NCBI RefSeq assembly: GCF_009727065.1
Contig: NZ_WNLP01000009.1
Coordinates: forward strand, 40,301-104,300
Direction of reading: 5' to 3'
Origin: Bifidobacterium canis
GTDB taxonomy: Bacteria; Actinomycetota; Actinomycetes; Actinomycetales; Bifidobacteriaceae
Length of the DNA stretch: 64,000 nt
Part shown: positions 25,974-33,937 of the stretch, piece by piece
How positions within the stretch are numbered: the first letter of the stretch is position 1
Layout: every line of letters begins with the position of its first letter
The notes under the pieces: generated by a model
What the model was told of the DNA's origin: nothing
The model's database searches: none
What the model saw: only the letters and a program-made list of their open reading frames with translations
Program-made: the position numbers and the translations under genes

Positions 25974-27827
25974 ATGTATGTTGACCCGAAGCGCAACGCG
26001 AACGCCAGCAATCTGCGCTGGCTCATGCCGTATTGCAAGCCGGACGTGCCGAAAGTGGTGGGTGCGCAGATCCTCTATGCGGTGAGTGCGGCGATGGCGC
26101 TCATCACGCCGTTGATCGCGGCACGCATCGTCGACCGCGTGATCGAGCAGGGGCTCGTGAACGAGCTGGTCGGCCTGTGCATTGCGCTCGTCGTGGTGAC
26201 GCTCGTGCGTGACATCGCCTATTACGGCAATCAGATGTGGATGGAGCGTTTCGGGCAGAACACCGTCTATCGCTTGGTCAGTGACGAATACGAGAAACTG
26301 CACACGCTCGACTTCGACTACTTCAACCACACGCGCACCGGCGACATCATGAGCCGCATGACCTCCGACACCGATGCGATTCGCCACCTGCTCAGCTGGG
26401 TGAGCTACCAGATGGTCAACTGCGTCGTCATGTTCATCGGGGCACTGGCGATGATGACGTCGATCGACTGGAGGCTCGCGCTTGCGCTCGCGTGTGTGAC
26501 GCCGTTCCTGTTCATCTTCACCCACCAGTTCTCGCAGAAGGCGAAGCCGCTGTTCCTGGCGATCCGCAACTCGCTCGCCTCGATGAACTCGATGGTGGAA
26601 GAGAACATCGAAGGCAACCGTGTGGTCAAGGCGTTCGTGCGCGAGGATTACGAAACGCAGAAATTCGACGAACGCAACGACGACTACATGGATCGCAACA
26701 TGGATATGGCGATGAACACTCGCCGTTACCTGCCGCGACTCGACTGGCTCGGCTTCGCATTGCAGCTGATCACGTTGAGCTTGGGCGGTTTCCTCGTGGC
26801 ACGTGGCTACATGAGCCTCGGCGGGCTCGTCGCATTCAGCTCGTATTTGTGGATGATCGACAGCCCGATCCGCCAGTTCGGTTGGCTCGTCAACGACTGG
26901 CAGCGCTTCAACGCGAGTTGCGTGAACATTCGCCGTCTGCTCACCGCGAAGCCGCACGTCAATGATCCTGCGAAAACCGGTGCTACTGCTGCGGCGGATG
27001 ATGCCAGTGCAGTGCAGAAGGTGACTCCTGCGCCCGTTCCCGAAACGATGCGCGGCGACATTCGTTTCACGCATGTGGACTTCGCGTTCCCCGACGATCC
27101 GGAAACGCTTATTCTGCAAGACATCGACTTCCATGCGCCAGCCGGTTCACGACTCGGCATTCTCGGCGAGACGGGCGCCGGCAAATCGACGCTCATCAAC
27201 CTGATCGCGCGCTTCTACGACCCGACCGCCGGCAGCGTGTCCATCGACGGTGTGGATGCACGTCGCTGGCCGTTGCGCGAACTGCGTTCACAGATCGCGA
27301 TCGTGTCGCAAGATGTGTTCCTGTTCTCCGACACGATCGCCGGCAACATCGGATTCGCCGCTGCGGATGAGCACGCCGACGACCCCAATTACGTGCGGCG
27401 CATGGCGCAGATCGCCGGAGCGGACGACTTCATCAGCCACATGCCCGAAGGGTATCAGACGGTTGTGGGAGAGCGCGGTGTTGGTTTGTCGGGCGGCCAG
27501 AAGCAGCGCTTGAGTCTGGCACGCGCGCTCGCCGACGATCCGGCGATACTCGTGATGGACGATACGACGAGCGCCGTCGACATGGAGACGGAAGCCCAGA
27601 TTCAGCAGCATCTGCGCGAACTCGACGATCACAAGACGATCGTCACGATCGCACACCGCATCTCGTCGGTGAAAGACTGCGACTTGATTCTCGTGCTCGA
27701 ACATGGCCGCATCGCCGAACGCGGCACGCACGACGATCTGATCGCCAAACATGGCAGATATTGGGAAATCTACGACAAGCAGCTCGGCATGCAAGCCGGA
27801 ACGCTTGCAGACGGTAGCGAGAACTGA
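25974..27827 (+). CDS. ABC exporter half-transporter, degenerate ATP site subunit
   Basis: 617 residues: six membrane helices (about 25-320), then a nucleotide-binding domain with GETGAGKST and LSGGQKQRLSLARAL. Walker B is VMDDTTSAVD: the catalytic Glu is Asp, which marks the non-canonical site partner of heterodimeric exporters such as TM287/288 and BmrCD. An Ala/Thr-rich linker precedes the ATPase domain. AAGGA lies about 10 bases before the ATG at 25974; longer in-frame starts lack a site. It is translated just before its partner, with a 15-bp gap. Probable multidrug or lipid export, substrate unknown. Confidence 0.9.
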   Translation: MYVDPKRNANASNLRWLMPYCKPDVPKVVGAQILYAVSAAMALITPLIAARIVDRVIEQGLVNELVGLCIALVVVTLVRDIAYYGNQMWMERFGQNTVYRLVSDEYEKLHTLDFDYFNHTRTGDIMSRMTSDTDAIRHLLSWVSYQMVNCVVMFIGALAMMTSIDWRLALALACVTPFLFIFTHQFSQKAKPLFLAIRNSLASMNSMVEENIEGNRVVKAFVREDYETQKFDERNDDYMDRNMDMAMNTRRYLPRLDWLGFALQLITLSLGGFLVARGYMSLGGLVAFSSYLWMIDSPIRQFGWLVNDWQRFNASCVNIRRLLTAKPHVNDPAKTGATAAADDASAVQKVTPAPVPETMRGDIRFTHVDFAFPDDPETLILQDIDFHAPAGSRLGILGETGAGKSTLINLIARFYDPTAGSVSIDGVDARRWPLRELRSQIAIVSQDVFLFSDTIAGNIGFAAADEHADDPNYVRRMAQIAGADDFISHMPEGYQTVVGERGVGLSGGQKQRLSLARALADDPAILVMDDTTSAVDMETEAQIQQHLRELDDHKTIVTIAHRISSVKDCDLILVLEHGRIAERGTHDDLIAKHGRYWEIYDKQLGMQAGTLADGSEN

Positions 27828-27842
27828 GAGGAGGCGAGCATC

Positions 27843-29633
27843 ATGGCACAACGCAACACTTACCGCGAAGACGAGGAACTCGAAGAGACCATCAACTTTC
27901 ACGACCTGTGGCGCATCGGCAAATACTTGCGCCCGCACGGTTGGAAGCTGGCGAAAATCGCATGCGTCGTCATTCTGATGAGCTGCATCACCGTTGCCGT
28001 ACCATATTTGACGAAAGTCGTGATCGACGACGTGCTGCCGCACAAGAACTACACGCTGCTCGTCTGGCTCACCGTCATCATGCTCGTGCTGAGCATCCTC
28101 TACGAGTTCGCACTGCGCTACCGCACACTGGAGATCACGCGCGTCGGCCAGTTGATTTTGAAAGACATGCGTCGCGATCTGTTCACGCATATTCAGACGC
28201 TGCCGTTCAGCTACTTCGACTCACGCCCGCATGGCAAGATTCTGATTCGCGTGGTCAACTATGTGAACACGTTGTCTGACACACTGAGTTCTGGTCTGAT
28301 CAACGTGATTGCCGACGTGTTCACGTTCATCATCACTCTGGTCGTCATGTTCGTGATCGACTGGAAGCTCGCGCTGTGGAGTCTGCTGCTGTTCCCATTG
28401 CTGATCGTCGTCGTGCGCGTGCTACAGCATTTCCAGCGCCGCGCATATCAGGATCTTTCCAACAAGCAGAGCAACCTCAACGCTTACATTCACGAGTCGA
28501 TCGCCGGCGTGAAGACCACACAAACGTTCGCGCGCGAGCATGAGCAATACGAGACGTTCCAGCATCTGCAAGACGAGCAGCGCACGTCGTGGATGCGTGC
28601 CGTGCACATTCAGTTCCTGCTGTGGCCGAGCATGCAGATCATTTCGATGACCACGATGGCATTGATCTATTACGTCGGCATCATGCACGTCGCCGGCGTC
28701 ACCGCCACCACCGGTACGCTGATCGCGTTCGTTGGGTATGCCAACAACTTCTGGAATCCTGTCATCAACATCGGCAACTTCTACAACCAGCTCATCACCT
28801 GCTCCGCCTATCTCGAGCGCATCTTTGAAACGCTCGACGTCAAACCGGAGATCGTCGATTCACCGGATGCGAAGCCGTTGCCGCCGATCCGCGGGGACGT
28901 GCGGTTCGACGACGTCGTGTTCCGCTATGAACCGGATGGCCGCAACATTCTCGATCACGTGAACCTGCACGCCACCCCAGGGCAGACGATCGCGCTCGTC
29001 GGACCGACCGGCGCGGGCAAGACCACGATCGTCAACCTGCTCTCCCGCTTCTACGATGTGGCAAGCGGTGCGGTGCTGGTCGATGGGCATGACGTGCGCG
29101 GCGTGACGCTTGACTCGTTGCGCTCGCAGATGGGAGTCATGCTGCAAGACACGTTCATCTTCTCCGGCACTATTCGCGACAATATCCGCTACGGCAAGCT
29201 CGACGCCACCGATGCCGAAATCGAAGCGGCTGCGAAGGCCGTGCACGCGCACGAGTTCATCGAGGAATTGCCGAACGGGTACGACACGGTGGTGGAAGAG
29301 CGTGGTTCCACGCTCTCGATGGGCCAACGCCAGCTCATCGCGTTTGCACGCGTGCTGCTCGCCGACCCGAAGATCCTGATTCTCGACGAGGCGACGAGCA
29401 ACATCGACACCCGCACCGAGGAAGCGTTGCAGGCCGCGTTGCAACATATGCTCGTCGGCCGCACGAGCTTCATCATCGCCCATCGTTTGAGCACGATCGA
29501 GAATGCAGACATGATCTGCGTCGTCGATCACGGGCAGATCGTCGAGCGCGGCACACATGCCGAACTCATGGAAAAGCGTGGCGAATACTGGCGTCTCGTC
29601 GAATCGCAGTACGCGATGATCTCCGCCGAATAA
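27843..29633 (+). CDS. ABC exporter half-transporter, catalytic subunit
   Basis: 596 residues: six helices, then GPTGAGKTT, signature LSMGQRQLIAFARVL and the complete Walker B ILILDEATSNID. The altered signature (LSMGQ) with an intact Glu is what is expected for the partner of the upstream subunit, so together they form one consensus and one degenerate ATP site. GAGGAGGCGAGC precedes the ATG. Its 3' end contains an exact 22-bp tandem duplication across the stop codon (29621-29664). Confidence 0.9.
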   Translation: MAQRNTYREDEELEETINFHDLWRIGKYLRPHGWKLAKIACVVILMSCITVAVPYLTKVVIDDVLPHKNYTLLVWLTVIMLVLSILYEFALRYRTLEITRVGQLILKDMRRDLFTHIQTLPFSYFDSRPHGKILIRVVNYVNTLSDTLSSGLINVIADVFTFIITLVVMFVIDWKLALWSLLLFPLLIVVVRVLQHFQRRAYQDLSNKQSNLNAYIHESIAGVKTTQTFAREHEQYETFQHLQDEQRTSWMRAVHIQFLLWPSMQIISMTTMALIYYVGIMHVAGVTATTGTLIAFVGYANNFWNPVINIGNFYNQLITCSAYLERIFETLDVKPEIVDSPDAKPLPPIRGDVRFDDVVFRYEPDGRNILDHVNLHATPGQTIALVGPTGAGKTTIVNLLSRFYDVASGAVLVDGHDVRGVTLDSLRSQMGVMLQDTFIFSGTIRDNIRYGKLDATDAEIEAAAKAVHAHEFIEELPNGYDTVVEERGSTLSMGQRQLIAFARVLLADPKILILDEATSNIDTRTEEALQAALQHMLVGRTSFIIAHRLSTIENADMICVVDHGQIVERGTHAELMEKRGEYWRLVESQYAMISAE

Positions 29634-30033
29634 TCCGTGCGCCTCCGCCGAATAATCCGTGCGCCGAATATGGAATATGCGCACATGCGCATGCTTCGCC
29701 GTGCAATAATACTTGCAGTGCCTAATGGTGTGCACGATGCCGGCGAACAGGAGAGCGTTATGCGAAACACAACAATGCGCCGTCGAAAACGTGCCACAAT
29801 ATGCGCTGGTGTCCGCTGAGTCGCGGACGAGCCAGCGCATATGCATAGGCGCATACGAGATATGTGCCTAGCTATGTCAAGTAGTTTTTGCCCGTCGTTT
29901 TGCTCCAACAATTGAGTGCCCGCTATTTGTTTGGCATCTGATTACCATAACCGCTTAAGTGATCGGTATCACTCGCTAATATGCAACATCTGGATTGTGT
30001 TGAAAGCGTACAGGCACAGTGAAAGGAATCGTG
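29634..30033 (+). other. Intergenic region with a terminator hairpin
   Basis: No supported gene. The second copy of the 22-bp duplication (29643-29664) opens the gap. A strong hairpin at 29799-29842 (ATATGCGCTGG with CCAGCGCATAT, plus an inner TCCGC/GCGGA stem) probably ends the exporter operon. The rest should contain the alpha-galactosidase promoter. Confidence 0.6.
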
Positions 30034-32382
30034 ATGCTTGAGAATAGCCATTCCAGTGTTTTGGACGCGCTGACGGCTCCGCAGAACAAGGTGTTGCCAG
30101 ATTCGAACGGGCGCATCGTGTGGGGCAATGGCATTGTCACGCTGGTGTTTGCGGTGAACGAGAACAAGCCGGTGACGATGATCGGCATGTCTGGCCGCGG
30201 TATGCCGCAGGTGGATGCGAACATCGCCGGCGAGCCGGATGCCCAGCCAATCGTCGAGCTGCGTTCGTCGCTCGACGGCGGCGGCGATAATCGTTTGAAA
30301 CTCGCCGTTTCTGCGGCGGGACTCAAACTGAGGTTCGTGTGCGCCTACATGCTTGACATGCTCGATGATAAGCGGCGTCCGATGACGTTGTTGGCGATTG
30401 TGCAGCGTGACGCGAAGGGCGAAGGTCCGTTGGTGACGAGCGTGTTCGAATCCGATGCGGGAACAAGCGCGGTACGCACATACACCCGCCTGAAAAGCGA
30501 TGAGCCGTATCCGGTTGAAGCGGTGTCGTCGATGAATGCGACGTTGCCGATGGAAGCCGCGAAGTTCAGCACGTCGGAGGCGCAGATCTATTGGGGTGAG
30601 AGTTCGTGGGATTTGGAGAACGCGTGGCAAAGCGCGCCACTTCGTGCCACGACGTTGCACGACCGCAATCAGAAGATCAATCCAGGAATGTCTTCGGCAC
30701 GCCTTGCTCGCCGCTCCACGTCCACATGGTCCACAGGCGAATTCGAGCCGATGGGCATCGTGGAAAGCGGTGGGCGCTCAGGTGAGCTCGGTGAATTCTC
30801 GTTCGCTTGGCAGATCGAGCACAATGGTGCTTGGGAGTGGGAGATCGGCGAAGACGATCCCGGTTTGCGCGTGAGTGCATATGGCCCGGAATACGACGAT
30901 CACCAATGGTTCACGATGCTCGGCTCTTCCGACGCGTTCTGCTCGGTGCCGGTGTCGTTCGTGATCTGTGCTGGCGATTGGCAGCAAGCGGTCGCCGAGA
31001 TGACGGTGCAACGCCGTAGCCTATACCGCGCCAAGGCGTTGCAAATGGGGCGCCTCGACGCCGCGCAGAAGTCTCGCGGGCTCATCATCTACAACGACTA
31101 CATGAACACGCTGTGGGGAGACCCGCGCATCGAGAAGGAACTGCCGCTTGTCGAAGGTGCCGCCAAAGTCGGCGCCGACATCTTCTGCATCGACGCCGGC
31201 TGGTACGACAGCGAAGATGGCGGCTGGTGGGATATGGTCGGTGAGTGGGAACCGTCGAATAACCGTTTCGGCAACGTTCGCTTCGCTGGCTTGGTGCACG
31301 ATATTCAGTCGCACGGCATGGGTGTTGGACTCTGGCTCGAGCCAGAGGTTATCGGTGTGCGCTCGCCATTGGCCAAGGAGCTGCCGGATTCGGCGTTCTT
31401 CTGCCGCCACGGGCATAGGATCGCTGATCAGGGACGCTACCATCTCGATTTCCGTTCCCCAGAGGCTCGTGCACATGCCACTGCAACGGTGGATCGTTTG
31501 ATCGACGAATTCGATGTGCGCTATTTCAAATTCGACTACAACACGACGCCTGGTGCTGGCACGGATGTAAACACCGATTCCATCGGTGAAGGATTGCTTG
31601 AACACTGCCGCGCCGTGCAAAGCTGGATCGAAGAGATTCGCGCAAAGCACCCAGATGTGATGATTGAAAACTGTGGTTCCGGCGCTATGCGAGCCGACTA
31701 CGCGATGCTCTCCCGCCTCGATATTCAATCGACTTCCGACCAGTCGGATCCGGTGGTGTATGCGGCGATCGCGGCTGGCGCAGGCATGAGCGTACTGCCG
31801 GAACAGCAGGGCAACTGGGCGTATGCGCAGCAGGAGATGGACGATGAGACGGCTGCATTCACACTGTCTGCCGGCATTCTCGGACGCCTGTATCTGTCAG
31901 GATTCATCAATCGCATGGACGATCAGCGTTTGGAGCTGGTTCGTGACGCGATGGCATTGCACCGCGAAGTGCTGGCGGAACAGCACAACCTCGTTCCGTG
32001 GTGGCCATATGAGCTTCCGGATTTCAACGGCCCGTGGATCGCCTACGGATTGCGTCATGCTCCGGAAGTCACCGGCGAGAATGTGCGCGAATCGTTGCAG
32101 AAAGTCGACTATTTGACGATTTGGCGTCGTAGCGGCGTCGACTCGCTGTATTTGGCTCTGGGGCAAGGTGCGCATATCAGGCAGGTGTTCCCCGACCCGA
32201 ACAAGCCGGAAAGCGCTCCTGACGCAAAGCCTTGGAAAATCGAGCAAGTCGATCCTGAAACGGTGCGCATTGAAGCTGCCAACGGCAAAGAGCCGTCTGC
32301 TCGCGTATTCGCAGTCACCTATGGCCCTGAGCCCACCGGTGCAACCGACGTCGATGCCGTGCATACTCCAGAAGGCCGCTGA
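30034..32382 (+). CDS. Alpha-galactosidase, GH36 family
   Basis: 782 residues, no signal peptide, so intracellular. An N-terminal beta-supersandwich is followed by the barrel with WYDSEDGGWWDMVGEW, VGLWLEPEV, nucleophile Asp in YFKFDYN and acid/base Asp in STSDQSDP; a C-terminal beta domain closes it. It releases terminal alpha-galactose from raffinose-type or galactomannan oligosaccharides. GAAAGGA sits 6 bases before the ATG at 30034. It stands alone between an exporter and tatD, not obviously part of the xyloglucan set. Confidence 0.9.
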   Translation: MLENSHSSVLDALTAPQNKVLPDSNGRIVWGNGIVTLVFAVNENKPVTMIGMSGRGMPQVDANIAGEPDAQPIVELRSSLDGGGDNRLKLAVSAAGLKLRFVCAYMLDMLDDKRRPMTLLAIVQRDAKGEGPLVTSVFESDAGTSAVRTYTRLKSDEPYPVEAVSSMNATLPMEAAKFSTSEAQIYWGESSWDLENAWQSAPLRATTLHDRNQKINPGMSSARLARRSTSTWSTGEFEPMGIVESGGRSGELGEFSFAWQIEHNGAWEWEIGEDDPGLRVSAYGPEYDDHQWFTMLGSSDAFCSVPVSFVICAGDWQQAVAEMTVQRRSLYRAKALQMGRLDAAQKSRGLIIYNDYMNTLWGDPRIEKELPLVEGAAKVGADIFCIDAGWYDSEDGGWWDMVGEWEPSNNRFGNVRFAGLVHDIQSHGMGVGLWLEPEVIGVRSPLAKELPDSAFFCRHGHRIADQGRYHLDFRSPEARAHATATVDRLIDEFDVRYFKFDYNTTPGAGTDVNTDSIGEGLLEHCRAVQSWIEEIRAKHPDVMIENCGSGAMRADYAMLSRLDIQSTSDQSDPVVYAAIAAGAGMSVLPEQQGNWAYAQQEMDDETAAFTLSAGILGRLYLSGFINRMDDQRLELVRDAMALHREVLAEQHNLVPWWPYELPDFNGPWIAYGLRHAPEVTGENVRESLQKVDYLTIWRRSGVDSLYLALGQGAHIRQVFPDPNKPESAPDAKPWKIEQVDPETVRIEAANGKEPSARVFAVTYGPEPTGATDVDAVHTPEGR

Positions 32383-32460
32383 CCAAGCTTTTCACTGACA
32401 AGCTGTTCATCGACCCCAGCCTTCCGTGATCAAGCCTTTTGGCACAGCATTCGTCCAGAA

Positions 32461-32712
32461 CATCAAAACCACTGGCGGAAACAGCAAATCGGATGTAGTT
32501 TTGCCGTTTCCGCCAGTGGTTTTGCTGTTTCTACCTGTTTTAGCCTATAGAGTGTGCATAAACGGCAAAACCCTCGGAGAAAACGGCGAAACCGCCTTGC
32601 TTTTGCCGTTCTGACCAGTGGTTTTGACGTTTTGCGCTATGTGAGGCGTGATAGCTATGTAAGGCGTGATAGGTGTGTATGAGCGGCAAAACCATCGGTA
32701 AAAACAGCAAAT
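32461..32712. repeat. Five copies of a ~29-bp repeat in both orientations
   Basis: Copies lie at 32461-32489 (+), 32499-32527 (-), 32563-32591 (+), 32600-32629 (-) and 32684-32712 (+). The core is GGCAAAACCACTGG followed by AAACGGCAAA. The first two pair as an 18-bp perfect stem (32465-32482 with 32506-32523) and could end the alpha-galactosidase transcript. A second small direct repeat, AAGGCGTGATAG-like, lies between copies 4 and 5. This fills the 378-bp gap 32383-32760. Confidence 0.75.
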
Positions 32713-32747
32713 GCACCAGACGTCAATAGCAGCGAGGGAGTGCCGGG

Positions 32748-32753
32748 TAGACT
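32748..32753 (+). promoter_or_regulatory. -10-like TAGACT seven bases before tatD
   Basis: TAGACT ends 7 bases before the ATG and there is no good ribosome binding site: a leaderless promoter pattern. Confidence 0.45.
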
Positions 32754-32760
32754 GGCGAGC

Positions 32761-33717
32761 ATGAGCAAGAAGCATCGTAATCGCAATTGGGCTCCACTGC
32801 CTCCGGCATTGCCTGCCGACGCACACGTGATCGACGACCACACGCATGTGGCATCGGTGGTGCCGTTTTCGGAGGCCTTGAGCCATGAGGCCGTGGAGAA
32901 AGGGCAGGATCCCGTTCCCGTCTACAGCGTCGATGAGCTGCTGAACCAAGCGGCAAGCGTCGGTGTGGAGGGTGTGATTGACTGTGGTTGTGAACTGCCT
33001 CATTTGATGACGGCCATCGACATGGCGCGAGAACACCCCGATCGCGTGCATGCAGCCATCGCCATTCACCCGAATGAGGCGGTGCTGCATGGCCATAGAG
33101 GTGCTCCGGGGCCTGATGGGTTGCCGGTGCGCTACAAGCCATGGCACGACATCCCGTTCGATACGGCGATGGAAGAGGTGCACAGGCTTGCCGTCACCTA
33201 CCCAAAGCAAGTGGTGGCGATCGGAGAAACCGGCATGGACCTGTTCCGCACCGGAAAGAGCGCCAAAGAGCTGCAACGCCAAGCATTCCGAGACCACATC
33301 GCTCTCGCCAAGGAACTCGACCTGCCGATGCAGATCCACGACCGCGACGCACACCAAGAGGTGATCGACACATTGCTCGCCGACGGTGCCCCGCGAAAAA
33401 CGGTGTTCCATAGCTATTCCGGCGACGCCGAAATGGGTGAGATCGCCAAGAAGAACGGTTGGTATCTGTCGCTTTCCGGAGCATCGAGCTACAAAGGCAA
33501 CGCGGGCATTCTTGAATCGGCGCGCATTGTCGGCCTTGATCACGTGATGGTGGAAACTGATGCGCCGTATTTGACGCCGATGCCGTACAGAGGTCGTCCG
33601 AATGCTCCGATGATGATCCCTTACACGCTTGCTGCCCTTGCAGATTACTTGGATATGCCTATCGAAACGGTGGCAAAAGCCACTCGGAGCACCACGCATG
33701 AGGTCTATGGAATCTGA
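32761..33717 (+). CDS. TatD-family metal-dependent hydrolase (DNase)
   Basis: 318 residues. IDDHTHV gives the first metal-binding His pair, IGETGMD the Glu, MQIHDRDAH and VFHSYSGD further His ligands, and METDAPYLTP the catalytic Asp. The TIM-barrel enzyme is a 3'-5' exonuclease/deoxyribonuclease in characterised members. It is followed by kup in the same direction after 220 bp. Confidence 0.9.
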   Translation: MSKKHRNRNWAPLPPALPADAHVIDDHTHVASVVPFSEALSHEAVEKGQDPVPVYSVDELLNQAASVGVEGVIDCGCELPHLMTAIDMAREHPDRVHAAIAIHPNEAVLHGHRGAPGPDGLPVRYKPWHDIPFDTAMEEVHRLAVTYPKQVVAIGETGMDLFRTGKSAKELQRQAFRDHIALAKELDLPMQIHDRDAHQEVIDTLLADGAPRKTVFHSYSGDAEMGEIAKKNGWYLSLSGASSYKGNAGILESARIVGLDHVMVETDAPYLTPMPYRGRPNAPMMIPYTLAALADYLDMPIETVAKATRSTTHEVYGI

Positions 33718-33891
33718 ATGTCAACCTCTCGCATCCCAATCATCCCAATGGTTTTCGAGTAACAGTGCGATTGCAATGTGAAGATATAGTGGATGGGCTC
33801 TACTTTCGTCGCAGTATATGCTTAGAGTAAATCCGGCCAATCGCGCGGACTGCTATTCACTAGTGTGGCAGTTTGCGCCATTTTCTTATAC

Positions 33892-33918
33892 GGTGCGCGA
33901 ATAGCGCACCTTGTTTTT
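33892..33918 (+). terminator. Attenuator-like terminator immediately before kup
   Basis: GGTGCGC (33892-33898) pairs with GCGCACC (33904-33910) around GAATA, followed by TTGTTTTT (33911-33918). It ends 20 bases before the kup ATG and abuts its GAAAGG site. GCGCC near 33875 could pair with GGTGC as an alternative structure. The position fits conditional termination better than simple tatD termination. Confidence 0.55.
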
Positions 33919-33937
33919 GAAAGGCATGGGAAAAGGT

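Noticed and set aside
29637..29819. 60-residue frame after the ABC exporter
   Set aside because: It starts within a duplicated 22-bp unit and overlaps the terminator hairpin; its Arg-rich composition has no family resemblance.
33718..33891. c-di-AMP (ydaO) riboswitch before kup
   Set aside because: The conserved motif blocks are not visible, so only an attenuator hairpin is claimed.
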